Position numbers and translations under genes: made by a program
In this document: positions 47,801 through 59,550 of the stretch, piece by piece
Numbering within the stretch: position 1 is the stretch's first letter
Layout of the letters: every line of letters starts with the position of its first letter
Assembly: GCF_901709675.1 (NCBI RefSeq)
Contig: NC_051101.1
Coordinates: forward strand, 7,088,501 to 7,152,500
Length of the DNA: 64,000 nucleotides
Source: Syngnathus acus
Taxonomy: Eukaryota > Chordata > Actinopteri > Syngnathiformes > Syngnathidae
Reading direction: 5' to 3'
Notes under the pieces: model-generated
Database searches by the model: none
What the model saw: only the letters and a program-made list of their open reading frames with translations
Told to the model about the DNA's origin: nothing

Positions 47801-50735
47801 AAGGAAGATAACAGGTAAAGTGCTGAAACCAGATTCATGTGACACCAACAATTTGCAGTTAAAAAAGGATTTACCCTGGCAAAACAATCAAAACAATTTT
47901 AGAACCAGACCCAAAGTACAGTCACCTGTTTTGATGGGGCCGGGGTGTTCTGCTATATTGGAACTGTTGAGCAGCTTCACTGCTTTCCGGTAGTTTCCTC
48001 TCAGATATTCAAAGTTGCTCTTAAGGAATAGTGATGGTGCAGACTGACACGGAACAGGAATAAGATTGATTTGTTTTACTTACATTTTTTTTAAACAATT
48101 CAGTCATATAGTTCTTTTGTTAAACCAAAATAAATCATGAGGTGCCAAAAGAGACTCACATTTCCTGACGTGTTCATCACTGACTTGATCTCTCTTTTAC
48201 ACGCTTTGGAGGATTTCATTTGAATGTAGGCTCTAACTTTGTACTGTTAAAAAAACAATAGGAAACATAAGGAGGGCGAAAGCAGGAAATGAAGTTGTCT
48301 AGATTTCCTCTAGCATACCTGGTGCATCTTTGATTTAGCTGCCTCTATCATGGCAGAAAACTCTGCCTTCTGGTTTCCACCGTCTTTGTTATTCTGTAAG
48401 CACAAAAATATAGTTAAAATCTTAGAGTACATTTTGACAGAACTTATCCACCTGCACTGGAGAGCACCATGCGGTCAGTTTTGTAGTCTTGGAGTTAGGT
48501 ACCTCTCCTTTGCCGTTCTTGTTGCTTCCTTGTACAGAAAGCTTATCCAGCACAGCCAACAGGTGGAGGGCCTTTTCCGGCTGGAACGTGAGCAGGTACA
48601 GATCCACCAGCAGGAAACACACGGCCTGAGCAAACTTCTCTTCTAGGACAAATAACAGAATGACTCCATGCCAAACTACAAGGCACGACTTCCTAACATT
48701 TTTGTATTTTCATCCGCGACATCTTCAAACGCATAGAAATCACCACAACATACCAAACGGTTCCAGAAATTGATAGAGTTTCTCTCCAATGGAAATGGCT
48801 TCTGAGTATTGCCGCATATGGTAGTGAATAATGGCTTGATTGTAGTACAAGAAACTATTTTCAACATCATCCAACCCATCAACATCTTCGGTGGCTGTGT
48901 GAACCTGAAGGATTGCAAGGATGGCAATGGGTTATGTTACCGTTCAAGGAAAAGGAGGTGGAGAAATATGAGCCACATTCACTTACCTGGGTCTTCATTG
49001 CCATTAGGCTTTGCTTAAGGTTACCTGTGGTAGTCTGACCACTTTTGTAAAACTCTACAATAGCTTTATTCAAAGCAATCTTGTAGTCCTCTTTGTTCAA
49101 TTCTTGCAAAGCTTCAAGGTTTCTCAAAGACTCGTCGTACTTCTTAGCCTGTGTACAGTGACAATACAGTACAATGAGAGGAATACTATTCTGTCATTCA
49201 CTTACATTAAAAAACAATGGAAAAAATAGTAGTTTATGGATGGAGGTATTAGGATACTTCATTGTGTTGTAAATAAAAAATAAACATCTCAAGATGTGGA
49301 GTAGCGTTTGTGTCAAACTAAGCATTTCTAAATGGGAGTCAATTAAATGCAATTTGTTTTTACTATTTTCAAACAGCCTGGTCTCTCTCACCCGGAAATA
49401 CTAGGGGCCACTATAACGGTTCATTATAATTCAAATGTGAACACTCACCAAAAACAAATCATATGCACTGGCTGCCATTTGTTTCTCTTGGTCTGTCATT
49501 CCAGGTGATGATGACTTGTCATGCTTTGCCTCGTTTTGCTCTGATCAGAAAGAATATGTGTGAAAATGTGCATTATACGTTATACGTCCTACTCATGAGC
49601 AACGCTTTGACTTTGTAGTCACATTGACATAATCGGTTATCGTGACATATCGTTTGACCGATTATCATTCATGCAAAGCCTGTAAATCAACTTGAAATAG
49701 TTTTCACATTGACATTGCTTTCATCAAAGAGCAGTCAACAGATCCCTTTAAAGTTCCAACTAAAACATACAATGAGCCAAAGTTAGGCAACCCGTAGCTC
49801 CAGATCCTCAAGTGGCTATTTTGTCCTTCTGCTGTGGCTCTCTGCGTCTTTGCAAAATAAATAATAAGTTGGAAGTGACTTTTGGCTTTTCCCGGTCGCC
49901 ACAGCGAGTCACTCACATTGCGTTTGGCAGTTTTTACACCGGTTGCCCCTCCTGACACATATATATATATATTTTTTTTTTAGTCGGTCAAAACATGCAT
50001 CACTCCAACCACCTATAATCATGTGTGAAGCCCTAGTGTGCCATTTACATTAAGCAAGTACAATAAGTACTTTAATAGCTATTAAATTTAGAATAAATAT
50101 TTTATATTGATATGTGAATTAGTCTTTTTAAATCATCTGATTGCAAGTGATTAAAAATGATGACGTAACAGGAGCTGACGTCATTTTTGGGTGACAGCAG
50201 ATGGAGTCATACACGAGGATTCAAATCGACATTGACATCTTGTATAAAAGTACGTTTTTTGTTACATGCAGGAATATATATTTTGCGCTCTGTAGCAGGT
50301 ATCTGACTTTATAAATGGAACACTATCGTCTTTATTAATACAACAAAAAAACATTTTATGCATTGTTATCTCACTTTAGATGTCAAATGGTTTTTGGCTC
50401 ACAGGTTATAATTTTTCGTAGGAGATGCTCAACATTGCCCTTTCAGCTTCTCTTAATGCAAATGTACTTGGAAACGATTGGTAGGTCAGCAGGCGTATCA
50501 CAGATGCTGAAAGTTGACGAGGTGCAGAACTGCTACGTAGTTAAACAGTTCTGCATAATATATATGTATTAAAAAAATCTTGGTCTCGTGCACAATATGT
50601 TAATAACCATAGGACCCACAAAAACATCCAAATCCATTTTTCTAGGGATTATATCTAAGTGTAATGCTAGTTCAACTGCTCTTGCTTGCTAACTGGCTAA
50701 CGTCAACCAATGTCCTTACCTGTGTTTTCTGCCAT
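44877..50735 (-). CDS. cnot10: CCR4-NOT transcription complex subunit 10
   Basis: TPR-repeat subunit that, with CNOT11, docks on the CNOT1 N-terminus of the cytoplasmic deadenylase complex. 19 coding exons; transcript order: 50735-50720, 49540-49449, 49148-48987, 48904-48754, 48642-48452, 48393-48319, 48243-48160, 48043-47926, 47775-47626, 47540-47338, 47225-47104, 46990-46811, 46669-46589, 46402-46288, 46205-46075, 45829-45794, 45619-45492, 45209-45134, 45019-44877. Signatures: [19 protein letters not shown] start, [123 protein letters not shown] end. Exon 1 codes only five whole residues; intron 1 is 1.2 kb. The smallest internal exon is 36 nt and encodes an acidic linker, a possible cassette. 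Confidence 0.95.
50161..50183. promoter_or_regulatory. Paired CRE-like motifs in cnot10 intron 1
   Basis: TGACGTAA at 50161-50168 and a perfect TGACGTCA at 50176-50183, 15 bp apart (about 1.5 helical turns). Binding by CREB/ATF is inferred from the motif only. Confidence 0.35.
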
Positions 50736-51524
50736 GTTTAGACTTTTCTGACTTCAGATAAGGATGCTCAATCTAAACGCAAGATGAACTAAACTGTCGA
50801 TTCAGTTGATTATCGAAATACACTTCAAAAATTGAATCAAAAGTGTCCAATGTATTCAGCATATAAGACTGGTACAACAAAAAATCAGTCGCGTTTCATA
50901 TTCTTCTTTGTAAATAGAAGACAGTTTGCAACTCACGCGTAAGAATATAGCAGCGCCCTTTGTGGATTGGAGTAAAATGACAACAACAAAATTTGAAAAG
51001 GGCTGCTGCTCAGATGATCAAATAAGGTAAAATGTTGATTAATAACAGGAAATATACCCTTCACACTCCTGTAATGGTTATTATTTTAGATATTAAAAAA
51101 TGCCCAAGAAAGAATTTAACATTCTTAACCGACATGCAAGAGTAACAAAAAATAACCTGCTATTATTACTCTGTAAAAACTATATTCAAACCTTACCTGT
51201 CACACCAGAATAAACAATTGTCCATACCCACTGTGAATTTTAACAATAACAGCACATTCTGCCTTCACACAATAATATTTGAGTGAATATGGGATAACTT
51301 ATTTACAATTACTTCAACGTGTTAGAAGGTTAAGGTAAAAACATGTGACCATGAATTGTGACTTTTTGATTTTGCTGTAACTATATACCTATGAATAAAC
51401 CATTGCTAGATAGCTGACACCTGTGGGTGTTTGTGGTTTGTGGTTAAGGGGAGGAGGAACAAAACTGAGTAGTGACACCACACTCTTACATACTGTATTT
51501 AAAAAAGTCACACAGCAGTCCGAG
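50736..51524. other. Divergent intergenic region, cnot10 (-) / calhm6-like (+)
   Basis: 790 bp between divergent start codons. A TATTTAAA-like element at about 51496-51503 lies some 25 bp before the calhm ATG. No gene seen. Confidence 0.6.
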
Positions 51525-52945
51525 ATGGATAAGTTTAATGCAGTCCTCAAGATTGCCAACAAACAGACAAACCTTGGTTTCGGGTTAATCTCCTTGCTGA
51601 CGGCTGGAGGAGAGCAGATCTTCTCCTCGGTGCTCTTCAAGTGCCCCTGCAACGAGCTCAACTTCCTTTACGGCATGGTGTTCCTGTTAGTACCTGCTCT
51701 GGCTCTGCTACTTTTAGCTTATATCTTAAGTAAAAAGATGTGGAAGATGATGACAGGGTTTTGCCAACGTGGGGCCTATGCATCCTGCTGTAAGAGGATG
51801 TCTCACTGTCTGAGGATAATCTTTCAGATCAGCACCACAGCCCTGGTGGCACCATCCAGTTGGATTGCCGTGGCTCTGCTAAACGGGAACTACTTTGAGT
51901 GTGCAATGACAGGTGTCAATGTGAGTGATTACAGTGAACGTCTCTGCGGCGGTGCGACTTCTCTGATCCAATGTCGAAAGGAGCTTCCCAAGTTTCCTTG
52001 TGGAGGAGGAAGCAGTGTCAATGACAGACAAGCCGTGCTGCTTACGCTCAGGGCTCACTCACAGGTCAGTTTTCATTTTACCTTTAAACACCATGAGAAC
52101 ACGTTTTCCATATCGGATGGCTATCAATAGTTTTGATTCATTTTAGGGGCTTTGTAAAACATATACAGTAGATGAACATTCAAATGTTTTTCAATGGCCG
52201 TCATTGACACGTGGATTTTTGTATTCAGGGGCCACCCTGGCCCTTATCACCTGCAAATAGTAGTTTTTGAGTTGTAATATCAACGTTCACCACTAGATGG
52301 CATATATTGTGTAGTTGTGCTTGCACTGGGTCTTGTACTACTCTGTATAATGTCATTAAGCCCAATAATTGTTTGTGGATTTGGAATGACATGCAAGAGC
52401 AACATTGTTCTTGTATAATCTTCAAATGTTGAATTGACTGAAGTACAGTTGATATTTCCAATAACAGTACCACGTGTCTTGCAACTCAATTTCCCCTTGT
52501 TCTAAAAATTGTGTATCAATAATTGTAGATCCTTGGTTGGCTGCTGATTGCATCTGTTATGTTGTCCAACATTCTGTTGACCTGTTTGGCTCGGTGCACC
52601 TCACCCGTCAGCTACCTGCAACTCAAGTTCTGGAAGGTTTATTCTCAGGAGGAGAGCAACCTCATGGACTCCTACACCATGAAACATGCCAAAGAACTAG
52701 CAGAGAGAAACCTAGAAAGTTTCTTCGAACAGACAATGCCCCGACATGTCATCACTCCTTCCAGCAAAGATTGGGAGAACATCTCCACGCTCTACAAGTT
52801 CAGTACCAAAGACTACTACTACAGCACATTACACAAGTATGTGGAGACTGGAATGGCGCGAATGGCCTCTGTCAAATCAGCTGAGTCACCTGCAGACAAT
52901 CCTGCTGTTCTTAATTTTGTGGATGAAGGCGGGATGGGCTTGTAA
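51525..52945 (+). CDS. calhm6: Calcium homeostasis modulator, CALHM6-like
   Basis: Four-pass large-pore channel family (CALHM/FAM26) at the plasma membrane; mammalian CALHM6 works in innate immune cells. Two coding exons, 51525-52064 and 52529-52945: 957 nt, 318 aa (human CALHM6 315). Motifs: MDKFNAVLKIANKQTNLGFG start, GGEQIFSSVLFKCPCN with the family CPC cysteines, LVAPSSWIAVALLNGNYFEC, intron exactly after RAHSQ, then ILGWLLIASVML and FLQLKFW-like SYLQLKFWKVYSQEE, ending in the TM4 C-terminal helix with YYYSTLHKYVE. An in-frame ATG at 51423 would add 34 residues but lies outside the conserved family start, so 51525 is preferred. Poly(A) signals at 53031-53036 and 53218-53223. It is followed by a calhm5-like paralogue with the same intron position. 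Confidence 0.9.
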
Positions 52946-54312
52946 GGACGATTTGACAATTTGCCAAAATATTGAAATTTAATGTAAGAGCACAAAAATG
53001 CATATTTTTGAGAAGTCATATACTTGCGGAAATAAAGTCTGAGATTTACATGGCGCCCAATCGAAAGGTCTCAATGGTTTCAAATAGGAAATGCTCACAT
53101 CCGATCATTTTCTTTACATGGGGCTGCGTTGTGTACCAAAATAGTCACACACATTTTGTGTCTGTTACTCTGTTGGGCCAAACGGAAAGTTCAAATTTCA
53201 TGTTTGTGTGCAAGACAAATAAAGACAATTATTCTACTCAGATCAACCTACAACCTACGCTGTGAGCCTGCTTAAATCATGACTCATGGAGGATGGGCCT
53301 TTTAGTGGGAAGATGGTGGGATCCAAATCAGGCTGTTAAAATAATAGGAGAGTAGATTGTACGATTGACTTCTGAATGAACAGCGATATAAGAAAAAGAA
53401 ATCAAAAGTGTAAACAGCTACTGTATTTGTAAAACTTGGTGTCATTGGCGTAAGTCTAATAGACGAGATAATAAGCCTGTTTGTTGCGTATCACTGGTGT
53501 TTCACATTAGCAGCCTTTTACAAGGCACTTAGTCTTGAGTAGTCACTGAGGCTGGAACAGTCAAACCACTGAGAGGATGTGATTTCGTCTTCATTTTGCT
53601 GAGCTGCATGATGCTGACTGGCTGTGTTGCAATAACAATGGTATGTTTTGTACGGAAACATTCAATAGAAGAAGTGGTGTCATTCTGCATGATTTCTTGT
53701 TGCTTGCAACTTTCCTTTCCTTGCATGCTTTGTCCAGATGTATGATTTTATTATGAAATGACAGTTGGTGATTTTACAAAGGTTGGTTCAGTTACCATAT
53801 AACAAAAAAAATGTGAATGAAAGAAATCATTTTACTTTGAATTTTACTGGTCGTTTCCAAGTTTACCTTTAAATATGATCAGGGCATTGCAGTAACAAAG
53901 AGGCTATGCTTTTAGAGCCTGCATTATTGTCAAGAGACTCGGGTTGGTAATCAGCAAAACAGGATATGCAGGATTTTCATTGCACAGTTGGAGGCGAAGA
54001 GTAGACAGAAACAGACAAGGTGCTGTGTAACATATTTTTGCAGCCTTTCTTTTACTGTTACCTCCTGTATTTTGTGACTTTCCTTGGGTTAAGTGTAGAT
54101 TTGATGAATGAAAAGCAATGAGAGCGTAGGAGTAGCTGAGGGACAGAGGGAGGAGTCTGAAGGGAAGAGCACAAACCAAAGGGAGGGGCACTGTTTTTGT
54201 CTCCAGCAACCCCTAGCAAATGCCTATTGCTTGATGGTCCACATTTTCATTCTGCTCTCTTTTTCTTCTGGTTTATTACTTGTGGAGCGCGTCTAAATCC
54301 CCCACTGGTACC
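52946..54312. other. Intergenic region between the two calhm genes
   Basis: 1.37 kb holding the calhm6-like 3' UTR (to about 53240) and the calhm5-like promoter. No gene or clear repeat recognised. Confidence 0.6.
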
Positions 54313-55780
54313 ATGGATAAATTCCAGACGGTCCTTCGTTTCTTCATGAACCAGAAAGCCACAATTGGCTACAGTTTTATGGCTCTCCTGACAATAGGCG
54401 GGGAGCGAGTCTTCTCCATGGTCTCCTTTCAGTGTCCCTGCAACCACGATCAGAACTTTGCCTATGGACTCACATTCCTGCTTGGACCTGCGGCTGTGCT
54501 TTTGGTTTTAGGACTGTTCTTCAGTGCTAGATTGTGGAGGCTTTACACTGGCTGCTGCCTCAATCCCATGAAGCTTTGTCCCCGCGGTAGATGCTTTGGA
54601 TGCTTCAGGGTGTTCATGAGCATCTTTACAGGGGCTTGTGTGGCTCCTATAATGTGGCTCTCTGTGGCCCTGCTCAATGGGACTTTTTATGAGTGTGCTG
54701 TCAGCGGTCTCGACGACAATCTGGTGGTGGACCTGTTCTGTAAAAACAAGACCCTGAAGTGTCGGGAGGAGCTAGCCAGAGTTCCCTGTGGCCGGTCCAA
54801 GTTATCTGAAGAGGAGCGCATGGATCTGCTGCTAATGTTCAGGGCCCAATCTCAGGTAAGGGAATTTTGGGACTTTATGTACCATTTCTGTTGTGCAGTG
54901 TATGCCGTATTATATTTTCTGCGGTCCTGGAGGCAGTCTACAGAAACAAGCCCCAACTTGTAACTTAAATGTTGGCTCTTGTTAACATGCTGGTATATTC
55001 TCCCCAGCTTTGTCATGAACAGTTTGTAGTTTGTCGGCAGGGTACACCCAAAAACATTTCTTAAAACAAACACACATCCACTTAATTTTTATAACCCCAA
55101 CATTGAATTTGCAATTTGACAGACAAAAAGCAGTCCCAGATTTGACTTGTAGATTTAGTAGACACCCTCTGATTTGAAATGTGCCTTTCAAACTTTTGAC
55201 CCAACGTCCAAGTGGATTTGGTTTGATAAATTAGAAGTCTCCAGGATAAGATTGTGTCATAAAATGTTGTGACTAATCTCTGGTAACATTCCACTTTAAA
55301 TGTAGGCAGGTGTGAAATCTTCGTATATTTGCTTTCTGTGCAATGTCATGATTATCTGGTATAGTGTTGACTATTATTTTGTACCTGCAGATTCTTGGCT
55401 GGTGCATTATCATCATCGCAGCCACATTTGGGCTTCTTGGTACCTGCTACAAAAATTGCCGTTCCAAAGTTAGCTTCCTGCAATCCACATTCTGGAAACG
55501 CTATGTGGAGAAAGAACGGGAGCACTTTGAGGCTTACACTCTGGAATATGCCTCCAAACTGGCTGAAAGAAACCTACAAAGTTTTTTTGAGAACAAGGAT
55601 CCTGATCCATTCCCTTTCCCAAGCCATAAGGCCTGGGAGGAGATCTCTGCACTCTACACTTTCTCAACGAGCGAACAATATTACAGCACCCTACAATGTT
55701 ATGTGGAGAGAGTGGACAGGGACTTTGTGCCAGAGAAGAGACCTGTGATGGACTTCGAGGATGAAATTGAAATGAAATAA
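54313..55780 (+). CDS. calhm5: Calcium homeostasis modulator, CALHM5-like
   Basis: Large-pore CALHM/FAM26 channel. Two coding exons, 54313-54855 and 55391-55780: 933 nt, 310 aa (human CALHM5 309). Motifs: FFMNQKATIGYSFMALLTIG, GGERVFSMVSFQCPCN, LYTGCCLNPMKLCPRG, APIMWLSVALLNGTFYECA, REELARVPCG, then after the RAQSQ/ILGW junction YKNCRSKVSFLQSTFWKRY, LAERNLQSFFENKDPDPFP and QYYSTLQCYVE. The match to CALHM5 is stronger than to CALHM4/6. It sits in tandem with the calhm6-like gene, as CALHM4-5-6 do in human. An AATAAA (55776-55781) overlaps the stop codon and another is at 55803-55808, so the 3' UTR is probably very short. Confidence 0.92.
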
Positions 55781-56064
55781 AGTTTTTGTGTGTGTGTGTA
55801 TGAATAAAACAACAGACTGTGGGGACTGTTACAGAATAATTAAAGGCCACAACGATTTTTTTTACCTTTAAGGCCTTCTATCATATAATTCTACAGAATC
55901 CATCCTTTGATAAATAACATACTAGAGAACTTAATAAGTTGCAGATAATATGTACTTGCTCTTTGGAGTTGGTATTTTAATTGCATATTATTAATCATTC
56001 CATTGTCATTAACATACTACTTTGTATCTAAAGAAGTTCAACATGCTTTGGTACATCTGTGTGA

Positions 56065-56095
<31 letters not shown>

Positions 56096-56543
56096 GATTC
56101 GGCTAGGAGAGTAGAATGATTTTGTTTTTCAACCGAGCTTGACGGTATAAATAGCGTGTTTTTTTTATTTTTTAACCTAGTTCACACCCCATACCAGTAG
56201 ACGGCGGTAATGCGCATTAACGTTTCTTATCAACCACCATAAAACTACAAGAAGAATACACGCAGACAAAAATAATAGAAACAGAAAAGTCGTTCTGTTT
56301 CTGCAACACACAAACAGCGCGAAAACATGATTAAATAAAATATGAATAGAGTTACAATCCGCATTACATAACACAGTAGATAACTGCGGATTTTTTTTGC
56401 TAATTTCAAAATGATTAATGCACAGACCCTGGATATAATCGATCGTCATCGAACCACCGGAACACGCAGCATGTGATGGTAGCTGCATGCAACACCAGAG
56501 GGATGATTTCGCTAACTGCTAGATAACCTGCAACAACGTGAAA
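55781..56543. other. Intergenic region, calhm5-like 3' end to rwdd1
   Basis: Contains a 24-base poly(A) run (56072-56095) and a CCAGTAGACGGCGGTAATGC segment about 350 bp before rwdd1. No gene seen. The rwdd1 promoter must lie here. Confidence 0.6.
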
Positions 56544-58842
56544 ATGACAGACTACGCTGAAGAGCAAAGAAATGAACTAGAAGCTATTGAGTCGATATAC
56601 CCTGACTCTTTTACAGGTGTGAATTCATTCCTGTTGACGTCTGAGCAAAAGACAGCTAACACTCGGGTGTCTTAGCAATACCTTAACAACTTTTTGTGGA
56701 AGTATCTTGAAAATCTACCCATATGTTAAGATGACATAGGTTATTTGTTTCCAATAATAATGATATTCTATACTACTATGATATTTATATCTTATGTACC
56801 CCACTAATGATTCATTCGGTTGAGATAGACTATTGAGATAAAGTGGTTGGATGGATTTCATCATATTAACGAATTTGATTCGGTTACAGTGCTTTCAGAG
56901 GATCCCATCAGCTTCACCATCACTGTCACGTCAGATGCGGGAGAAAATGGCGAAAGTGAGTATGTTATGTATGTTGGTTAAATAAATTGCTTTGTCCTTC
57001 ATAAATCTGTCTTATTTTCTTGAATTTAGTAGTAGTTGTGATGATGGTGTTTTGAAATAGATAATACATACTGGTTGTCTTCCTTATAATGTTTTTCTCC
57101 ATATGAGTTTGATACAATAGTCAGTAGTGTTCCAGACTACTCGCTTTGATTTACTGTTGCAATGAATTCAATTAGGTTTGTATGCTGATGTTGTGTTTTT
57201 TATTAAATACCCTTTTCAGCTGTGGAAGCAACTTTAAAGTTCACATATGTTGAAAAATACCCAGATGAACCCCCACTATGGGAGGTCCACTCCCAAGAGA
57301 ACCTGGAAAACAATGATATGGATGACATCCTCACATTATTGCAGCAACAGGTCTGAACATAACACAAACTGTATGTGATTTTTTTGATGGTTATTGACTC
57401 CTGGTTTTTCCTCTAAGTCAAGGATGTTTTCAGTCTTATGGGAAAACATTACACAAAGTTGTTGAATAAAGATGTACATATTTTGTGTCAAGGCTGAATT
57501 ATAAACAAAAGTCAAAGACCGTCTTTTTGTATAGGTATGCATTTATGTATATTAGTCTACTGTTTGAATTTAGTGTTCTTAAAACAAGATCATTAAGTTC
57601 TTTACAGTTCATGGACTGCATTGGAATCCATTTCATCGCTAGGGTTTGTCATTTTCTTTTCATTTGCAGTCAGAAGAAAATCTGGGAATGGTGATGATTT
57701 TTACCCTGGTGACAGCAGTGCAGGAGAAACTCAATGAAATTGTGGACTTGATGAAGAACAGACGAGAAGAAGAGAAACTGCGGAAAGAGATGGAGGCCGA
57801 GGAAGCAGAGAAGGTAGCAGCGTGACACTACTGTATAAACTGAAGGCTGTGTATGAAGATTGTAATTCCCTCATTTTGTTTGGCGATTCGGACAGCCAGC
57901 TCACCATCTCCTCGTCACATATTATGTGACAACTGTATTTGTCGTGACGCACCGTGACTTTTTGGATTGATGATAGTGCACAATGTTTTGGAGTTAGAGG
58001 ATGATGAGGATACTACACGTGTGCTTGACAGGTGGCGTTCCAGGGTACAGTGGTAACGATTGAGAACTTCCTGGCATGGAAAGCCAAGTTTGAACTCGAA
58101 ATGGCTGACATACGGAGGAAAAGACAAAAAGAAGAGGAGCAATCAGGAAAAACAAAGCTCACTGGTAAATGCTTGATCTTTCACCTACATCATTTTTGGC
58201 CCTGCAGTTTAATTAATTTTGTCACCAAACAGAAATGTAGTAGATGTTTTGATTCATTACTATACAGATTTGAAACATTTGTAAGGTAAGGGTTCTTGTG
58301 ATGGGAATAAAATAACATGATAAATACTAAATACACAAAACATCTGCTGAGTTTACACCTTTATGACAGTGATTTTAATTCTGAATTTCCAGTATTTGAA
58401 ATTGAAAAGCATATGATTTTTACACAGGCAAACAGCTGTTTGAGACGGACCACAATTTGGACACGTCAGACATCCAGTTCCTTGAAGATGGTAACTTGTT
58501 GAAGTCATTGACAAACATGCATGAAAGAAGTTGATTTCATAGTTATACCATTGTTTTACATTATCTTAAAATGTCAGTCAGAGTGATGTAGTGTTGGAAT
58601 TATTTCAAATTTGATAAGGGTAACCTCAGTTGATACATTTTCTATACCAATATAGATAAAACAAATGCATGTCATGAACTTACCTGCTTATTGTTGAAAG
58701 TCTCTCCTCCTGTCTGTCTTGTCTTTCAGTTGGAAACAATGTTGAGGTGGATGAATCATTGTTCCAGGACATCGAGGACTTAGATTTGGAGGATGATGAC
58801 CCTGACTTTGACCCTTTAGAGATGGGTAGTTATGAGGACTAA
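56544..58842 (+). CDS. rwdd1: RWD domain-containing protein 1
   Basis: Small cytosolic protein (DFRP2) that binds and stabilises the translational GTPase DRG2. Seven coding exons: 56544-56616, 56890-56955, 57220-57350, 57670-57813, 58032-58164, 58428-58490, 58730-58842. They sum to 723 nt, 240 aa (human 243). The RWD domain is N-terminal (MTDYAEEQRNELEAIESIYP, then YVEKYPDEPPLWEV), followed by a charged helix (MKNRREEEKLRKEMEAEEAE), the conserved VTIENFLAWKAKFELEM block and an acidic tail (DIEDLDLEDDDPDFDPLE). Poly(A) signal AATAAA at 59106-59111. It is convergent with zup1; the same pair is neighbouring on human 6q22. Confidence 0.96.
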
Positions 58843-59550
58843 AGCTGCGCTACCAAAAAAGGACTGTTGGCGACTGACAGAAGAACCATTTCGTTTGTCT
58901 GAAAAATTATTACTTGGCCAAACACATGAAGAAGATCCAATGCAATTCAATAAGACACTAACAGCAATTAGAGTGGCAATCTTTGTCAAAGCATCATTAA
59001 TTCCCTCCTGTTTAAAGTTGCTTCATCATTGACTTCTGGTGCTGTCCACAAGGTTGTACTATAATCAGACAGTGTATACCAGTAGTGTATTTCACAAATC
59101 CACTCAATAAATTCAAAATGAAGTGCTTAATATTTTATGCATATCACCCAAAGACATCTAGATTGGGGTAGACCAGGTTGAGGGCATCTCAAGTTTAAAG
59201 ATGTTTTAATTTCCTTTCACGCCATTTTGTAACATATTGCAGTCCTTCATTAAATCCGGCAGTAGGCACTGTTTAACTTTCATTGCAGCAAACTGGGAGC
59301 CAATTGGGAAACTTGTCAGAAAATCATTCATCCCTGTAAATCCCTGATATTGTCTATACATATATATATTTTCTTACATTATATTCAATTTATGAGTAAA
59401 CCACTCCACCACCAGTAACTAATTTTGAACATTTATTAGCAAAAGTGCAACATACTGTACATGTTGAAATGATAAATTAAATATTCACATAAAAACATGG
59501 GTAAAATGGAGATGGTGAGATACTTTAAAAAAAAAAAAAAAAAATTCAGT
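58843..59550. other. Convergent 3' ends of rwdd1 and zup1
   Basis: About 700 bp. rwdd1 AATAAA at 59106-59111; TTTATT at 59432-59437 is AATAAA for zup1 on the minus strand. An A-run (59527-59544) lies immediately after the zup1 stop. No other gene seen. Confidence 0.65.

Noticed and set aside
51423-51524. Upstream in-frame ATG extending the calhm6-like protein
   Set aside because: The 34 added residues have no counterpart in CALHM proteins, which start at the conserved MDKF/MEKF.
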